DNA from: Treponema_I sp045616125
GTDB lineage: Bacteria; Spirochaetota; Spirochaetia; Treponematales; Treponemataceae
Reading direction: 5' to 3'
DNA: 64,000 nt
Assembly: GCA_045616125.1 (NCBI GenBank)
Contig: JAZLGC010000092.1
Coordinates: 1-64,000 of the forward strand
Part shown: positions 8,766 to 17,473 of the stretch, piece by piece
How positions within the stretch are numbered: position 1 is the first letter of the stretch
Layout of the letters: each line of letters opens with the position of its first letter
The notes under the pieces: generated by a model
Told to the model about the DNA's origin: nothing
The model's database searches: none
What the model saw: the letters and a program-made list of their open reading frames with translations, nothing else
Position numbers and translations under genes: made by a program

Positions 8766-9596
8766 TTACATCAGATGCTGGACAGAAGAGCGCAGTAAGT
8801 TCAGGAACTGGTCTTTCTGGATGGCTGGAACCTGAACTCCGGTCAGTTCCACGTTTGCCTGCTGAATATCATACAGTTCTTCAGCCTTATCCATAAGCAT
8901 GGCAATTTCCCGTTCAGAAAGGGGGAGTCGTGCCCCCAGAAGAATGTTTTCCAAGTCACGGTCTTTTATTACCAGAGAACTGCAGAAACAGATACGGATA
9001 TCTGCCAGTGTTCCCTTTGATGTATCAGCCAGAAAGGTAAAGAATGCGCTGTTTTCCTTGATTTCGTGCGGGCTACCCAACCGGCGGAAAACGGCAACTT
9101 CCCAGTCATCGGTGGGAACTCTGATTCTGGATATGAAACTGCTTTCCGGAAGATATGAGAACTTTGAAAGAGAAACCCAGGTAACTTCAGAAGGACTGTG
9201 CACTTCTATCTGTGCATCCAGTGCCAGTAGCGGAGAATACAGGGTAGGTTTAATGCGATACTGGTTTGTGCAGCACAGGTTCCCTCCCATGGTTGCCACA
9301 TTCTTCAGAAATGGCGTCCCAATGGTGGAAACTGCATCATACAGTACTTCGGGTAGGTTATTCCTACCCAGTTTCAAAAGGTTTGCCAGAGTAACAGAGC
9401 ACCCAAAATCGATATATCGTTCATGCTTGTCTACGGTCTGCAGTTCCTTTACGTTACCGATAATCATGCTTAATGGCGGAAGATCTATGGCCGTAGTTGC
9501 ACCACTGTAGATGCCGATTAATGGCAGTGTTTTCAAGTGATAGAGGACATCTGAAATATTTTTTGCATAGTATGATATGTTTCCGGTAGTTTCCAT
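8766..9596 (-). CDS. FAD-binding subunit of a xanthine-dehydrogenase-like enzyme
   Basis: 276 aa, the usual length of CoxM/XdhB-type FAD subunits. The N-terminal FAD PP-binding region carries SGATTAIDLP, and the second flavin motif is TIGTPFLKNVATMGGNLCC, matching the conserved T-I-G-x-P-x-x-x-N-x-A-T-x-G-G-N-L-C stretch. The CO-dehydrogenase flavoprotein C-terminal domain follows from about residue 165. It begins one base after the stop of the [2Fe-2S] subunit and is last in a run reading aminotransferase, large subunit, [2Fe-2S] subunit, FAD subunit. It would pass electrons from the molybdenum and iron-sulfur subunits to NAD+ or another acceptor. The substrate cannot be read from sequence, and the large subunit looks atypical. 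Confidence 0.85.
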   Translation of the reverse strand: METTGNISYYAKNISDVLYHLKTLPLIGIYSGATTAIDLPPLSMIIGNVKELQTVDKHERYIDFGCSVTLANLLKLGRNNLPEVLYDAVSTIGTPFLKNVATMGGNLCCTNQYRIKPTLYSPLLALDAQIEVHSPSEVTWVSLSKFSYLPESSFISRIRVPTDDWEVAVFRRLGSPHEIKENSAFFTFLADTSKGTLADIRICFCSSLVIKDRDLENILLGARLPLSEREIAMLMDKAEELYDIQQANVELTGVQVPAIQKDQFLNLLRSSVQHLM

Positions 9597-9597
9597 G

Positions 9598-10098
9598 TTA
9601 TTTTCTGCTTCCTGTTTCCCGTGGCATGTTGCTGAGTCTTAATCTCCGCGTGGTCGCTGCATACAGAATACCGTTAAGCAAAGCATTGGTTTCTGTACAG
9701 TGGCAGCCTAACGTTCCAATATATGCCAGAACTTCGTCCTTCTGCGGGCGCGGTGTCTCGTTTATCAAATCCCAGGCAGCAAAATATTTGCTTGCGTTAC
9801 AGAATCCGCACAGATGCACCTTTGCCTGTTCAAAACCTTTTCGGATATCCTGAAAATCATCAAGTTCCTGAAAATATTCCAGAGTCATAACCTGTTTCCC
9901 CTGAACTGCTGCCAGTGGCAGTGAACACGATGGCACTGGTTTGTTATTCACCAGAACGGCGCAGGTTCCACAGATTCCGTGATTACAGGAACATTTTACA
10001 GATGTTAATCCCCGGTTTCGCAAAACCGTTGACAGACGTTCTTCCAAAGGAGCATCAATAGTCGTATTTTCGCCGTTAAGTGTTACTTGAATCTGCAT
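9598..10098 (-). CDS. [2Fe-2S] subunit of a xanthine-dehydrogenase-like enzyme
   Basis: 166 aa, a typical CoxS/XdhC-type small subunit. The plant-type ferredoxin cluster is CSCNHGICGTCAVLVNNKPV with a fourth cysteine at PSCSLP. The C-terminal helical cluster normally has CGxC and CRC motifs; here they are LCGFCNAS and GCHCTE, so the four cysteines are kept although the surroundings differ. The start overlaps the 3' end of the large-subunit gene by 23 bp, and CAGGAAA serves as ribosome-binding site. The FAD subunit follows after one base, so the three are translated together. Its role is electron relay between molybdopterin site and flavin. Confidence 0.85.
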   Translation of the reverse strand: MQIQVTLNGENTTIDAPLEERLSTVLRNRGLTSVKCSCNHGICGTCAVLVNNKPVPSCSLPLAAVQGKQVMTLEYFQELDDFQDIRKGFEQAKVHLCGFCNASKYFAAWDLINETPRPQKDEVLAYIGTLGCHCTETNALLNGILYAATTRRLRLSNMPRETGSRK

Positions 10099-12475
10099 TT
10101 TCCTGAATCATCCTGTATAAAAGATCATCGGTTACTGGAAGCGTGGTAACCGCACGGTGAAGTGACTGAGTAAGGGCATTGGCAAATGCGGCCGGCAGAA
10201 TACTGTACATCAGCTGACCAATCTGCTTTGACTCAGAATCGCTTTCCATAAGGGTAACGTGAATGTTATTGCACTGAAGAGGCCGGTGTCTGATCAGGTT
10301 CCTAAGTATTTCATGACAGGCATGAAGCACTGACTGTTCTGCAACTTTTTTGTTCAGAACATTACCAATATCAAGTGCAATCCAGATTGTCCGGACGTTT
10401 ACCTCATAGGCAATGCTGTCTATATCAAGTTCTACAACACAGCATCCCCAGGAAACAGAATAGTATGGAGAACCGGTAAAGTTTTTCGGATCCCAGACTT
10501 TTGAGCGAGGCTTCGGTATCGATTTTTTTACGGTAATGGGAAGCATTTCCTTGGAACGCTGGCGCTGAATTGCCGTACAACATTTTTTTATCAGCTGAGT
10601 CTGAATGCTGATATTGCCCTTAGCTGTTTCCGGCAGTTCCAGTTCATCTGACAGGGCATAATTGGGGTCGTAAAGAATCTGGCTTTCAGGGATTGAAAGG
10701 TCAGTTGAAATAATCTGTTTCCAGATGGCAGAAATGGACCGTGAAGGTTCCCGTGCATGAATGATAACCCGGTTGTCTTCATCAAGGGTAAGTTCCAGTT
10801 TCTGTTTAAGGGTATCAAAAGCCGAACCGTAGTATCCGTGGCCTTCAAAAGAGTTTGACATACCAATCCCCCGAACGGAATTAGGACTTAAAGCGCTTTC
10901 TTTTGTCAGGGGAACGGTGTTATAGGCTGCATACCGGCGGAAGAATCCGCTTTCATTGGTCAGTTTTTCAAAAAGGGGGACAATACAGGTTGTATCGATA
11001 GTATAGGGGTGTCTGGTACGAGGTTTATCAGCCATAAAAGCATAGGAACGTCCACCGGGGAAAAAGTTTTTCAGGTGAACATCAAAGGGATTTGTCCGCG
11101 TTTCCAGAGCTATCTGCTGAAACAGTACTTCCAGAGCAAAAAATGCCAGCGAGTCGGCACCCTGCATACTGGCAGCAGTTGGTGCTGTTGGTGTCCGAAC
11201 AGCCTGTACTACTACTTCCTGAGAAAATGGTTTACAGGCACCCAATGCTGCAATGGCAAGGCGGTCAATAAGCTGTGGCACAAAAGGACTTCCCTCACCA
11301 GTTTCAACCATTATCCTGGTTTTAATGGCAGAAATAGTACCATCGTCAAGAAATGCTGCGTGGTGAATAATAGTTACCGTTGGTGAATGTTCAATGTATT
11401 GCCGCTGTTCTGCCGGTGTTAGGGTAAGTTTTACCGGTTTCTGGGTGCATTGGGCAGCTACGGCAGCCTGACAACAGAGCAGGGTATTGTACCATACGGC
11501 ATTGGTAGCAGATTCACCACAGATAGTACGCTTTATTTTTATGTCGTCGGTTTTGTGTCCGGTAACCAGACTGGCATTTTCGCGGAGGTGGCTTGCCCAC
11601 TGGGTTGGTGTAAAGAAAGTTACGGTGCGGCTGGTACTGGATACCAGTGCACCAGATAATTCACCACATGGAGTATAGGTAATGCGGTTGGCATAGCTTG
11701 ACTGCAGATGATGCGGTGCTTCTGCAAAATAGTCTTCAACAGGGCCTGCTGCAACAACCCGCTGGTACAGAATATCACCAGCCGGTTCTGGAAATGGATC
11801 TTCCTTATAGCTATGAAGTTCGGCTTCTGGCGGTATGTCAGCAGTTTCAGAAAGATAATCAGATTCATCAATATCGGATAAATCAGTTGCATCACCAGAT
11901 TCACTGAAATCAGAAACTTCTTCAGATATGGGGTTTTCTGATACTGCATCTTTTACAGGTGTGGCCGTTTTTTCATCTGATATTTCACTGGCAGCCTTCT
12001 GTACCGTTTCAGCTTCATCGCTCAAAGCTTCATTAATCAGAGTATCGGATTCCAGCTGTTCTTCGGCTTCGCTCTCAGATTCCAGCTCTTCTTCCGTAAG
12101 TGCTCCCGATGAATTTTCCAGTTCCTCCGGTGTTGGTTCATACTCAATATGTACGTTTTCAAGGTAGTCATGCACCAGCTGATCATTTGGGCCTACCAGA
12201 ATCCCGATAGCTTCCCCGGGATACGACACGGTTTCTGCAAACACCGGCATGGAAGTATCTTCGGTAACAATCAGGTTTTTGCCTTTAATATCTTTTGCGG
12301 TAAAGGCTGCATATTCTTCCGGTACCAGATCATCAAAGTAAACGCCCTTTACGGTTCGTCCCGATTCTTCGCTGCGGATAAGGGCAGCGTACAGCATATT
12401 GTCTGTCTGAATATCGGTATAGAATACCTGGGCTGAGTCTGATTTCAGGATAGAAGAACGTTTTTTAGCGGCCAT
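10076..12475 (-). CDS. divergent molybdopterin-binding subunit, xanthine dehydrogenase family
   Basis: 799 aa from the ATG at 12475 (GGAAAGGA upstream). The N-terminal aldehyde oxidase/xanthine dehydrogenase hammerhead domain is present up to about residue 110. It is then interrupted by about 120 residues very rich in Glu, Asp and Ser (about 113-230) that the family lacks. The molybdenum-binding domains follow, ending ALTQSLHRAVTTLPVT. Two landmarks are altered. The glycine-rich GGGFGGK loop reads ICGESATNAVW, and the C-terminal GVGE motif with the catalytic glutamate reads KQIGQLMYS, placing Gln at that position. Alignment was by eye. It overlaps the aminotransferase gene upstream by 11 bp and the [2Fe-2S] gene downstream by 23 bp. 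It may be inactive, have a changed chemistry, or bind another cofactor. Confidence 0.75.
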   Translation of the reverse strand: MAAKKRSSILKSDSAQVFYTDIQTDNMLYAALIRSEESGRTVKGVYFDDLVPEEYAAFTAKDIKGKNLIVTEDTSMPVFAETVSYPGEAIGILVGPNDQLVHDYLENVHIEYEPTPEELENSSGALTEEELESESEAEEQLESDTLINEALSDEAETVQKAASEISDEKTATPVKDAVSENPISEEVSDFSESGDATDLSDIDESDYLSETADIPPEAELHSYKEDPFPEPAGDILYQRVVAAGPVEDYFAEAPHHLQSSYANRITYTPCGELSGALVSSTSRTVTFFTPTQWASHLRENASLVTGHKTDDIKIKRTICGESATNAVWYNTLLCCQAAVAAQCTQKPVKLTLTPAEQRQYIEHSPTVTIIHHAAFLDDGTISAIKTRIMVETGEGSPFVPQLIDRLAIAALGACKPFSQEVVVQAVRTPTAPTAASMQGADSLAFFALEVLFQQIALETRTNPFDVHLKNFFPGGRSYAFMADKPRTRHPYTIDTTCIVPLFEKLTNESGFFRRYAAYNTVPLTKESALSPNSVRGIGMSNSFEGHGYYGSAFDTLKQKLELTLDEDNRVIIHAREPSRSISAIWKQIISTDLSIPESQILYDPNYALSDELELPETAKGNISIQTQLIKKCCTAIQRQRSKEMLPITVKKSIPKPRSKVWDPKNFTGSPYYSVSWGCCVVELDIDSIAYEVNVRTIWIALDIGNVLNKKVAEQSVLHACHEILRNLIRHRPLQCNNIHVTLMESDSESKQIGQLMYSILPAAFANALTQSLHRAVTTLPVTDDLLYRMIQENADSSNT

Positions 12476-13643
12476 AATGATCCTTTCCAACTGCAAGAAC
12501 CGTATCAATAACTTTCTGTACCTGTTCTTCTGACATACCGGGCCACAGTGGAATACTTACCGTAGCCTGATACTGTTTCTCTGCGTTGGGAAACTGCTCG
12601 GGAGTAAAGCCGTAACGGTTTTTTATGTAGGTAAAGTGGTAATGGGGAATAAAGTGCATGCTGATGCCAAGCCCACGGTCCTGCAGTTTCTGGGCAAACT
12701 GGTTCCGGTCAATGGTCAGTTTTTCCTCCCTGATTCTTAACAGGTATAAATGCCAGGCATTTCCTTCTCCATCGGGAGGAAGCTGCAGAAAGTCTGCATC
12801 TTTAAATGCTGCGTTATACCGGTCAACAACGGCTTTCCGCTGCCGGTAAAAATCCTGTGCCCGTTTCAGCTGTACTCGTCCTATGGCGGCAAGTACGTCA
12901 GGCAGGTTGAACTTAAAGCCTTCATCAATTACATCGTACTGCCAGCTGGCCTTTGTGCTGGTGTACCGGTCCCATACGGTGCGGTCAATGCCGTGGAGGC
13001 GCATGGTGGTCATACGTTTTGCCAGATTTTCATCTTTGGTAATGACCATGCCGCCTTCGCCGGTGGTCATGGTTTTTGTGGCATAAAAGCTGAAAACACC
13101 GGCATCGCCAAAGGTTCCTGCATGACCTTTTTCTGTCTGGGCTGGAAACGCATGAGCGCAGTCTTCTATAACGCGTACGTTGTACCGGCGGGCAATGTCA
13201 CAAATTTCTTCCATGTTGCAAAGATTACCGGCAATATGCACCGGAACAACAGCCCGTATGGTAGGATCTGCCTGTAAGGCAGCTTCTATTGCTTTGGGGC
13301 TGATATTGTACGTATCAGGTTCGATATCCGCATAGGCAATTTCTGCTCCCAGATGGCGGGCACTTGTTGCTGTTGATATAAACGTGTACGGCGTGGTCAG
13401 AATTTTTGAGCCGGTTGTAACGCCACAGGCTTCCATGGCAAGAATCAGCCCAGAGGTATTACTGTTTACGGCAAGGCTGAATGGACTTCCAGTATATTGA
13501 GACCATTCCTGTTCAAAGGCTGCGGCTTCTTTTCCGGTAGTAAGCCAGCCGCTTTTCATAATGCGGAGCACGGCTTCTTCTTCCGCAGCTCCCAACTGGG
13601 GTTTGAAAAAAGGTACAAAATCAGTGTTCTGTTCAGTTGCCAT
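12465..13643 (-). CDS. DegT/DnrJ/EryC1/StrS family sugar aminotransferase
   Basis: 392 aa, normal for this PLP-dependent family. The fold-type I landmarks are visible: VIEDCAHAFPA holds the PLP-binding aspartate, and FSFYATKTMTTGEGGMVIT holds the Schiff-base lysine. Such enzymes transfer an amino group to a 4-keto (or 3-keto) nucleotide sugar. The gene overlaps the upstream NDP-sugar 4,6-dehydratase by one base (TGATG coupling), and a dehydratase-aminotransferase pair is the standard start of a UDP-4-amino-4,6-dideoxy sugar pathway for glycan or flagellin decoration. The ribosome-binding site is GAGG with seven bases to the ATG. It then overlaps the molybdopterin subunit by 11 bp, an unusual operon partner. 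Confidence 0.88.
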   Translation of the reverse strand: MATEQNTDFVPFFKPQLGAAEEEAVLRIMKSGWLTTGKEAAAFEQEWSQYTGSPFSLAVNSNTSGLILAMEACGVTTGSKILTTPYTFISTATSARHLGAEIAYADIEPDTYNISPKAIEAALQADPTIRAVVPVHIAGNLCNMEEICDIARRYNVRVIEDCAHAFPAQTEKGHAGTFGDAGVFSFYATKTMTTGEGGMVITKDENLAKRMTTMRLHGIDRTVWDRYTSTKASWQYDVIDEGFKFNLPDVLAAIGRVQLKRAQDFYRQRKAVVDRYNAAFKDADFLQLPPDGEGNAWHLYLLRIREEKLTIDRNQFAQKLQDRGLGISMHFIPHYHFTYIKNRYGFTPEQFPNAEKQYQATVSIPLWPGMSEEQVQKVIDTVLAVGKDHYGR

Positions 13644-15169
13644 CAGTGAGCCTCATTACTTCTCAGAAAATAATCATAGCTGGGAACTGCTTCCCGTAAC
13701 AGTGCAATAAGTTTTTCCTTGTTGCGGTAGTCTTCGTTCAGTGGGGTGCAGCTGTTGTAACTGCAGTTGGCTGTTGCCGGAAGACACACCGCAGCCAGTT
13801 TCTGCAGCAGCTGTTCAAGAGCAGCACCTGTCAGCACATTGTTCGGCGTAGTAAGCTGCATAATCTTGGGATACTCGGTGGGCATTGGGTTCTCTTCTTT
13901 AATCCACAATGGTTCATCAATGCGTTCTCCCGGACGGACTCCGCTGAACTGAATCTGGATGTCCCGATACGGTTCCATGCCGCTGAATCTGATGCATTGC
14001 TCTGCCAGTTCCAGAATCTTAATAGGTTCTCCCATATCCAGCAGATAGGTACGGCCGTTTTTTCCGACTCCTCCGGTTTTCAATACCAGAGAACAGGCTT
14101 CCGGTATGGTCATGAAGTAGCGCTGCATATTTTTGTCAGTAACGGTTAACGGTCCGCCTGTTTTAATCTGGTTCATGAAAATATTGAGTACGGAACCACG
14201 GGAACCAATGACGTTTCCAAAACGGACAAACATAAATGCCCGCTCCGGGTCCGTGTTCTTTGCCGCTGCATCGATAATCAGCTTTTCAGAGAGCATTTTA
14301 GAAACACCATAAACACAAACCGGCTCTACTGCCTTATCGGTGGAAATCAGAACAAACCGTGAAACACCGGCTTCTGTGGCGGCATCAATCAGGTTTTTCG
14401 TACCGAATACGTTGTTCTCTACAACGGCAACCGGGTTTTCTTCCATAAGCGGCACATGTTTATAGGCTGCACAATGGAATACAACATCTGCCTTAAGACG
14501 TTTCAGAATGTAGCGCATATAGTCGCGGTCTTTAATATCACCGATAACCGGCACGATAGTTGCTTTTTCGCCAACTCCTTCCTTCTGCAGAATACGCAGT
14601 TCCCGGTCAATCTGCCAGATACTGTTTTCTCCGTGGCCGAAAAGGTACAGCCGTTCAGCACCGCCGCTGAGCAGTTGCCGGGCAAGTTCACTGCCGATAC
14701 TTCCGCCGGCGCCGGTAATAAGAACCCGCTTACCCCTAAGGTATGCAAGACTTTCCTTCAAATTGATGGTAATAGGTGTTCTTCCCAGAATATCCAGCGG
14801 ATCAATTTCTCTTGCCTGAATCAGGTGGGCATTTCCTTCAATTACCTGACTGATGGCCGGCAGAATACGGATGTGGGTAAATCCACAACGGCTCAGAATA
14901 TCGTATATTTCTTTAATGCGCTCGTTGGGAGCTGATGGCATGGCGATAATCGCTTCATCAGCATCGCTGTGCCGCAAAAATGAAATGAAATGATTTATAG
15001 GACCTAAAACAGGCACTCCGTCAATTTCTTTTCCTATGATTTCCGGGTTATCGTCTATAAAAGCCGCTACCTGGCCAAATATCTTTTTCCGTTTTATTTC
15101 TTCTGCAATCATCTGACCGGCAAACCCGGCACCAATAATGTACAGTGATTTTTCTGATGGCAATCCCAT
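13643..15169 (-). CDS. NDP-sugar 4,6-dehydratase (PglF/CapD-like), soluble form
   Basis: 508 aa. Residues 1-130 form a Rossmann-type domain beginning LYIIGAGFAGQMIAEEI, followed from about 150 by an extended SDR domain with VLITGAGGSIGSELARQL as the NAD(P) loop, then HCAAYKHVPLMEENPV and STDKAV with a YGVSK active-site pair. These are hallmarks of UDP-GlcNAc 4,6-dehydratases of the PglF/CapD group. The membrane-spanning N-terminus of PglF is missing, so this version is soluble. Translation starts at ATG 15169 with CGGGAG upstream, and TATACT (15189-15194 region, minus strand) provides a -10. It heads the aminotransferase/xanthine-dehydrogenase-like operon. Product: probably UDP-4-keto-6-deoxy-GlcNAc. 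Confidence 0.88.
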   Translation of the reverse strand: MGLPSEKSLYIIGAGFAGQMIAEEIKRKKIFGQVAAFIDDNPEIIGKEIDGVPVLGPINHFISFLRHSDADEAIIAMPSAPNERIKEIYDILSRCGFTHIRILPAISQVIEGNAHLIQAREIDPLDILGRTPITINLKESLAYLRGKRVLITGAGGSIGSELARQLLSGGAERLYLFGHGENSIWQIDRELRILQKEGVGEKATIVPVIGDIKDRDYMRYILKRLKADVVFHCAAYKHVPLMEENPVAVVENNVFGTKNLIDAATEAGVSRFVLISTDKAVEPVCVYGVSKMLSEKLIIDAAAKNTDPERAFMFVRFGNVIGSRGSVLNIFMNQIKTGGPLTVTDKNMQRYFMTIPEACSLVLKTGGVGKNGRTYLLDMGEPIKILELAEQCIRFSGMEPYRDIQIQFSGVRPGERIDEPLWIKEENPMPTEYPKIMQLTTPNNVLTGAALEQLLQKLAAVCLPATANCSYNSCTPLNEDYRNKEKLIALLREAVPSYDYFLRSNEAH

Positions 15170-15279
15170 TTAAATCTCCCGTGTATAGTATACCACAATC
15201 CAACAGAAAAAATCCTAAACCGCCACTTTCAATTCTCCGAAAATCAAAAAGAGTTAGACCGTCAAAAAAGGAAACGAAT

Positions 15280-15795
15280 ATGTTGAAACGAACATTAGCC
15301 GCAGCATTCTGCTTACTCTGTGTGTCAGCACAGGCATGTTTTGCTGCAGCCATAACCATGATTCTGTGTCAGGAAGAATCTGATTCTCAGGTAGAATTAC
15401 CGGTGCGGAAGATTTCGGAGACCATGGAATCTGTCATTATGGATACCCTTTTTGATAATGGTCATATTGTAACCAACGAAAATATCTGCTGTGGTGATTC
15501 AATTGATGTCAGTGTCCGGAACGGTTTATATGCGGCTCAGGACAGTTACATGGATTATTACGTAGTTATTTCAGTTCATTTCACCGGTGAAAGCGTTGCA
15601 TCTCCTTCAAAAGTAAGCCTGAAGGCCCTTGAGAATGTGGAAGTAACTGTTCGCAAAATTCGTTCTGATGCAGTTGTGTATCAGGAAGTGATTACACCGG
15701 AAGTTAACGCAAGGGAAACTGAATCTCAGGGGGTAACCCGGTTTGGTTCAGAAATTGCGCTGAAAATCTGTAAGGAAATAACAGCGTCTAAATAA
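15280..15795 (+). CDS. exported hypothetical protein
   Basis: 171 aa from the ATG at 15280 (AAGGAAACG upstream). The N-terminus MLKRTLAAAFCLLCVSAQAC is a Sec signal, with cleavage likely after CFA. The mature part (about 150 residues) shows no motif I recognise; it alternates short strands (MDYYVVISVHFTGES, KVSLKALENVEVTVRKI) and looks like a small beta-rich periplasmic or outer-surface domain. It is followed 18 bp later by the acidic SPOR-domain protein, so the two are probably made together and both act outside the cytoplasmic membrane. It is divergent from the dehydratase gene. Function unknown. Confidence 0.7.
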   Translation: MLKRTLAAAFCLLCVSAQACFAAAITMILCQEESDSQVELPVRKISETMESVIMDTLFDNGHIVTNENICCGDSIDVSVRNGLYAAQDSYMDYYVVISVHFTGESVASPSKVSLKALENVEVTVRKIRSDAVVYQEVITPEVNARETESQGVTRFGSEIALKICKEITASK

Positions 15796-15813
15796 CGCGT
15801 GAGGGGATAGAAA

Positions 15814-17406
15814 ATGAAACGACTGAGTGCATTGCTTGCAGCCCTGCTGCTGTGTTTCTCATTGTTTGCGGCATCTGTAAAACCATCAATGGATGGAAGG
15901 GCTGTTGTAGCAGACATTGGCGAACTGCCAATCGGACTTTTTGCAAAATCGGCAGCGTTTTTGCCAGGTGATACTGTTGTAGTTACTAATCCTGCAACTC
16001 ACATCAGCATTGAAGTTATGATTTTTGGTGGCTTTGATTCTAGCGAAGGCATTGCTATTGTGCTTTCTCCTGAAGCAGCCCGTGAATTGTACATTACAAA
16101 AGGCAGCAATGTTATTGTTCAGGTAACGAAAAAAACAGATGCCTGGTCAGAAAATACTATTCTCAGTAAAACTGTAGAATCCTATATGCCCGAAGACGAT
16201 CCTGACGTCAACCAGGAAATCATGATTGATGATATTGAAGATCCGATATTTGATAAACCCGGTGTAATGGTAGAAGATGTTGTTTTTTATGTAGAAGAAC
16301 CCATTCTGCCACCGGAAGAATTTGTTGAAATACCGGTAAATGATGTTGCTGAAGAGGTTGTTGAAGAATCTGCTGGAGAACCGGGAGACGTGGTGGCTGA
16401 AGAAATTCCTGTAGAGGACGTTGATAACGACCCGGAAGAAGGTGTTGTTGAAACTTCAGAACGTTCTCCGTTAATCAGCCGCGGTTCACGTTTTGAAACT
16501 GAAGAAGAAGTGGAGATTGATGACACAGAATCACTGAGCGAAGTTGAAGTGTCCGATACAACTTCTGACACTAAATGGGCGTTAATTTCTGATGATACTG
16601 AATTTGTTTCTGAAATGTCGGTAGAAGAAGAACCAGAAGAAGATCTTGAAGACGATAATGTCATTGAATCTGATGAAGATATTGAGGAATATCTGGAAGA
16701 TGATGATGTTATACTTGAAGAAGATGAAATAGAAGATTTCGAAATTGAAGAAGACGACGACCCTGTTGAAGAAATTGAGTATTTCTATGAACTGGAGGAA
16801 GATGACGAAGTTGTATACGAACTGGAAGAAGAAGACGATGACATTGTTGAAGTAGATGATGATGTCCTTGTTGAAGACGCAGGATCACTGAGCGAAGTCG
16901 AAGTGTCCGTCGATCCAGAAGAAGATTATATCGTAGAAACTGAAGTAATCCTTATCCCCACTGAATTCTATCCACCTGTTGTAGAACTTGTTGAAGAAAC
17001 AGCAGATGACGCAGTTGTTGAACTGGAAGATGATGTGGAACTGGAAGAAGTAGAAGAACTGATTGATGATGAAGAGAACGGTCTGTCTGACGAAGATGAC
17101 ATGATTATCATAGCAGATTACGATGTGGAAGATGTTGCAGAACCGGAACTGCCGGCAATTACGGTCGTTTCACAGAATGAACTGCCTAAGGGATATTATG
17201 TTCAGATTCTTACAGCAAGTAAGATGACCACCGTAGAAGATACAGTGGATATGTACGGTAAGAATTATCCTATGCAGTTTGCAGAAAGTGCCCGTGGCGG
17301 CATTCAGGTTCTTATCGGACCTCTTACTCCAGACGAATATGCCATTATTCAGGCACGATTCAGAAGTTACGGCTACAAAGACTGCTTTGTGCGAAACATT
17401 AAGTAA
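15814..17406 (+). CDS. exported, extremely acidic protein with C-terminal SPOR domain
   Basis: 530 aa. The signal sequence MKRLSALLAALLLCFSLFA covers residues 1-20. Residues 21-110 form a compact beta-rich domain (LFAKSAAFLPGDTVVVTNP, AIVLSPEAARELYI) that resembles an RlpA-like double-psi barrel. Residues 125-440 are low complexity, dominated by Glu, Asp and Val, such as EEDEIEDFEIEEDDD. Residues 450-528 match a SPOR domain: LPKGYYVQILTASKM, YPMQF, GIQVLIGPL, and a final repeat ending GYKDCFVRN. SPOR domains bind denuded glycan strands of peptidoglycan at division sites. The acidic middle may be an extended periplasmic linker. Start has GAGGGGATA upstream. An intrinsic terminator follows. Confidence 0.82.
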   Translation: MKRLSALLAALLLCFSLFAASVKPSMDGRAVVADIGELPIGLFAKSAAFLPGDTVVVTNPATHISIEVMIFGGFDSSEGIAIVLSPEAARELYITKGSNVIVQVTKKTDAWSENTILSKTVESYMPEDDPDVNQEIMIDDIEDPIFDKPGVMVEDVVFYVEEPILPPEEFVEIPVNDVAEEVVEESAGEPGDVVAEEIPVEDVDNDPEEGVVETSERSPLISRGSRFETEEEVEIDDTESLSEVEVSDTTSDTKWALISDDTEFVSEMSVEEEPEEDLEDDNVIESDEDIEEYLEDDDVILEEDEIEDFEIEEDDDPVEEIEYFYELEEDDEVVYELEEEDDDIVEVDDDVLVEDAGSLSEVEVSVDPEEDYIVETEVILIPTEFYPPVVELVEETADDAVVELEDDVELEEVEELIDDEENGLSDEDDMIIIADYDVEDVAEPELPAITVVSQNELPKGYYVQILTASKMTTVEDTVDMYGKNYPMQFAESARGGIQVLIGPLTPDEYAIIQARFRSYGYKDCFVRNIK

Positions 17407-17436
17407 TCTGAGGTAATTCAGTTTACGTACCATAGA

Positions 17437-17469
17437 AGGCTGCCCGATAACCGGACAGCCTTTTTTTTT
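17437..17469 (+). terminator. intrinsic terminator after the SPOR-domain gene
   Basis: GGCTGCCCG, loop ATAAC, CGGACAGCC pairs with one mismatch and is followed by nine T. Confidence 0.85.
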
Positions 17470-17473
17470 GTAA

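Noticed and set aside
8899..9510. 203-aa plus-strand open frame opposite the FAD subunit gene
   Set aside because: It is antisense to a well-supported gene with all family motifs and has no motif of its own. The same reasoning applies to the long frames opposite cellobiose phosphorylase (39753-40529 and 40647-41657).
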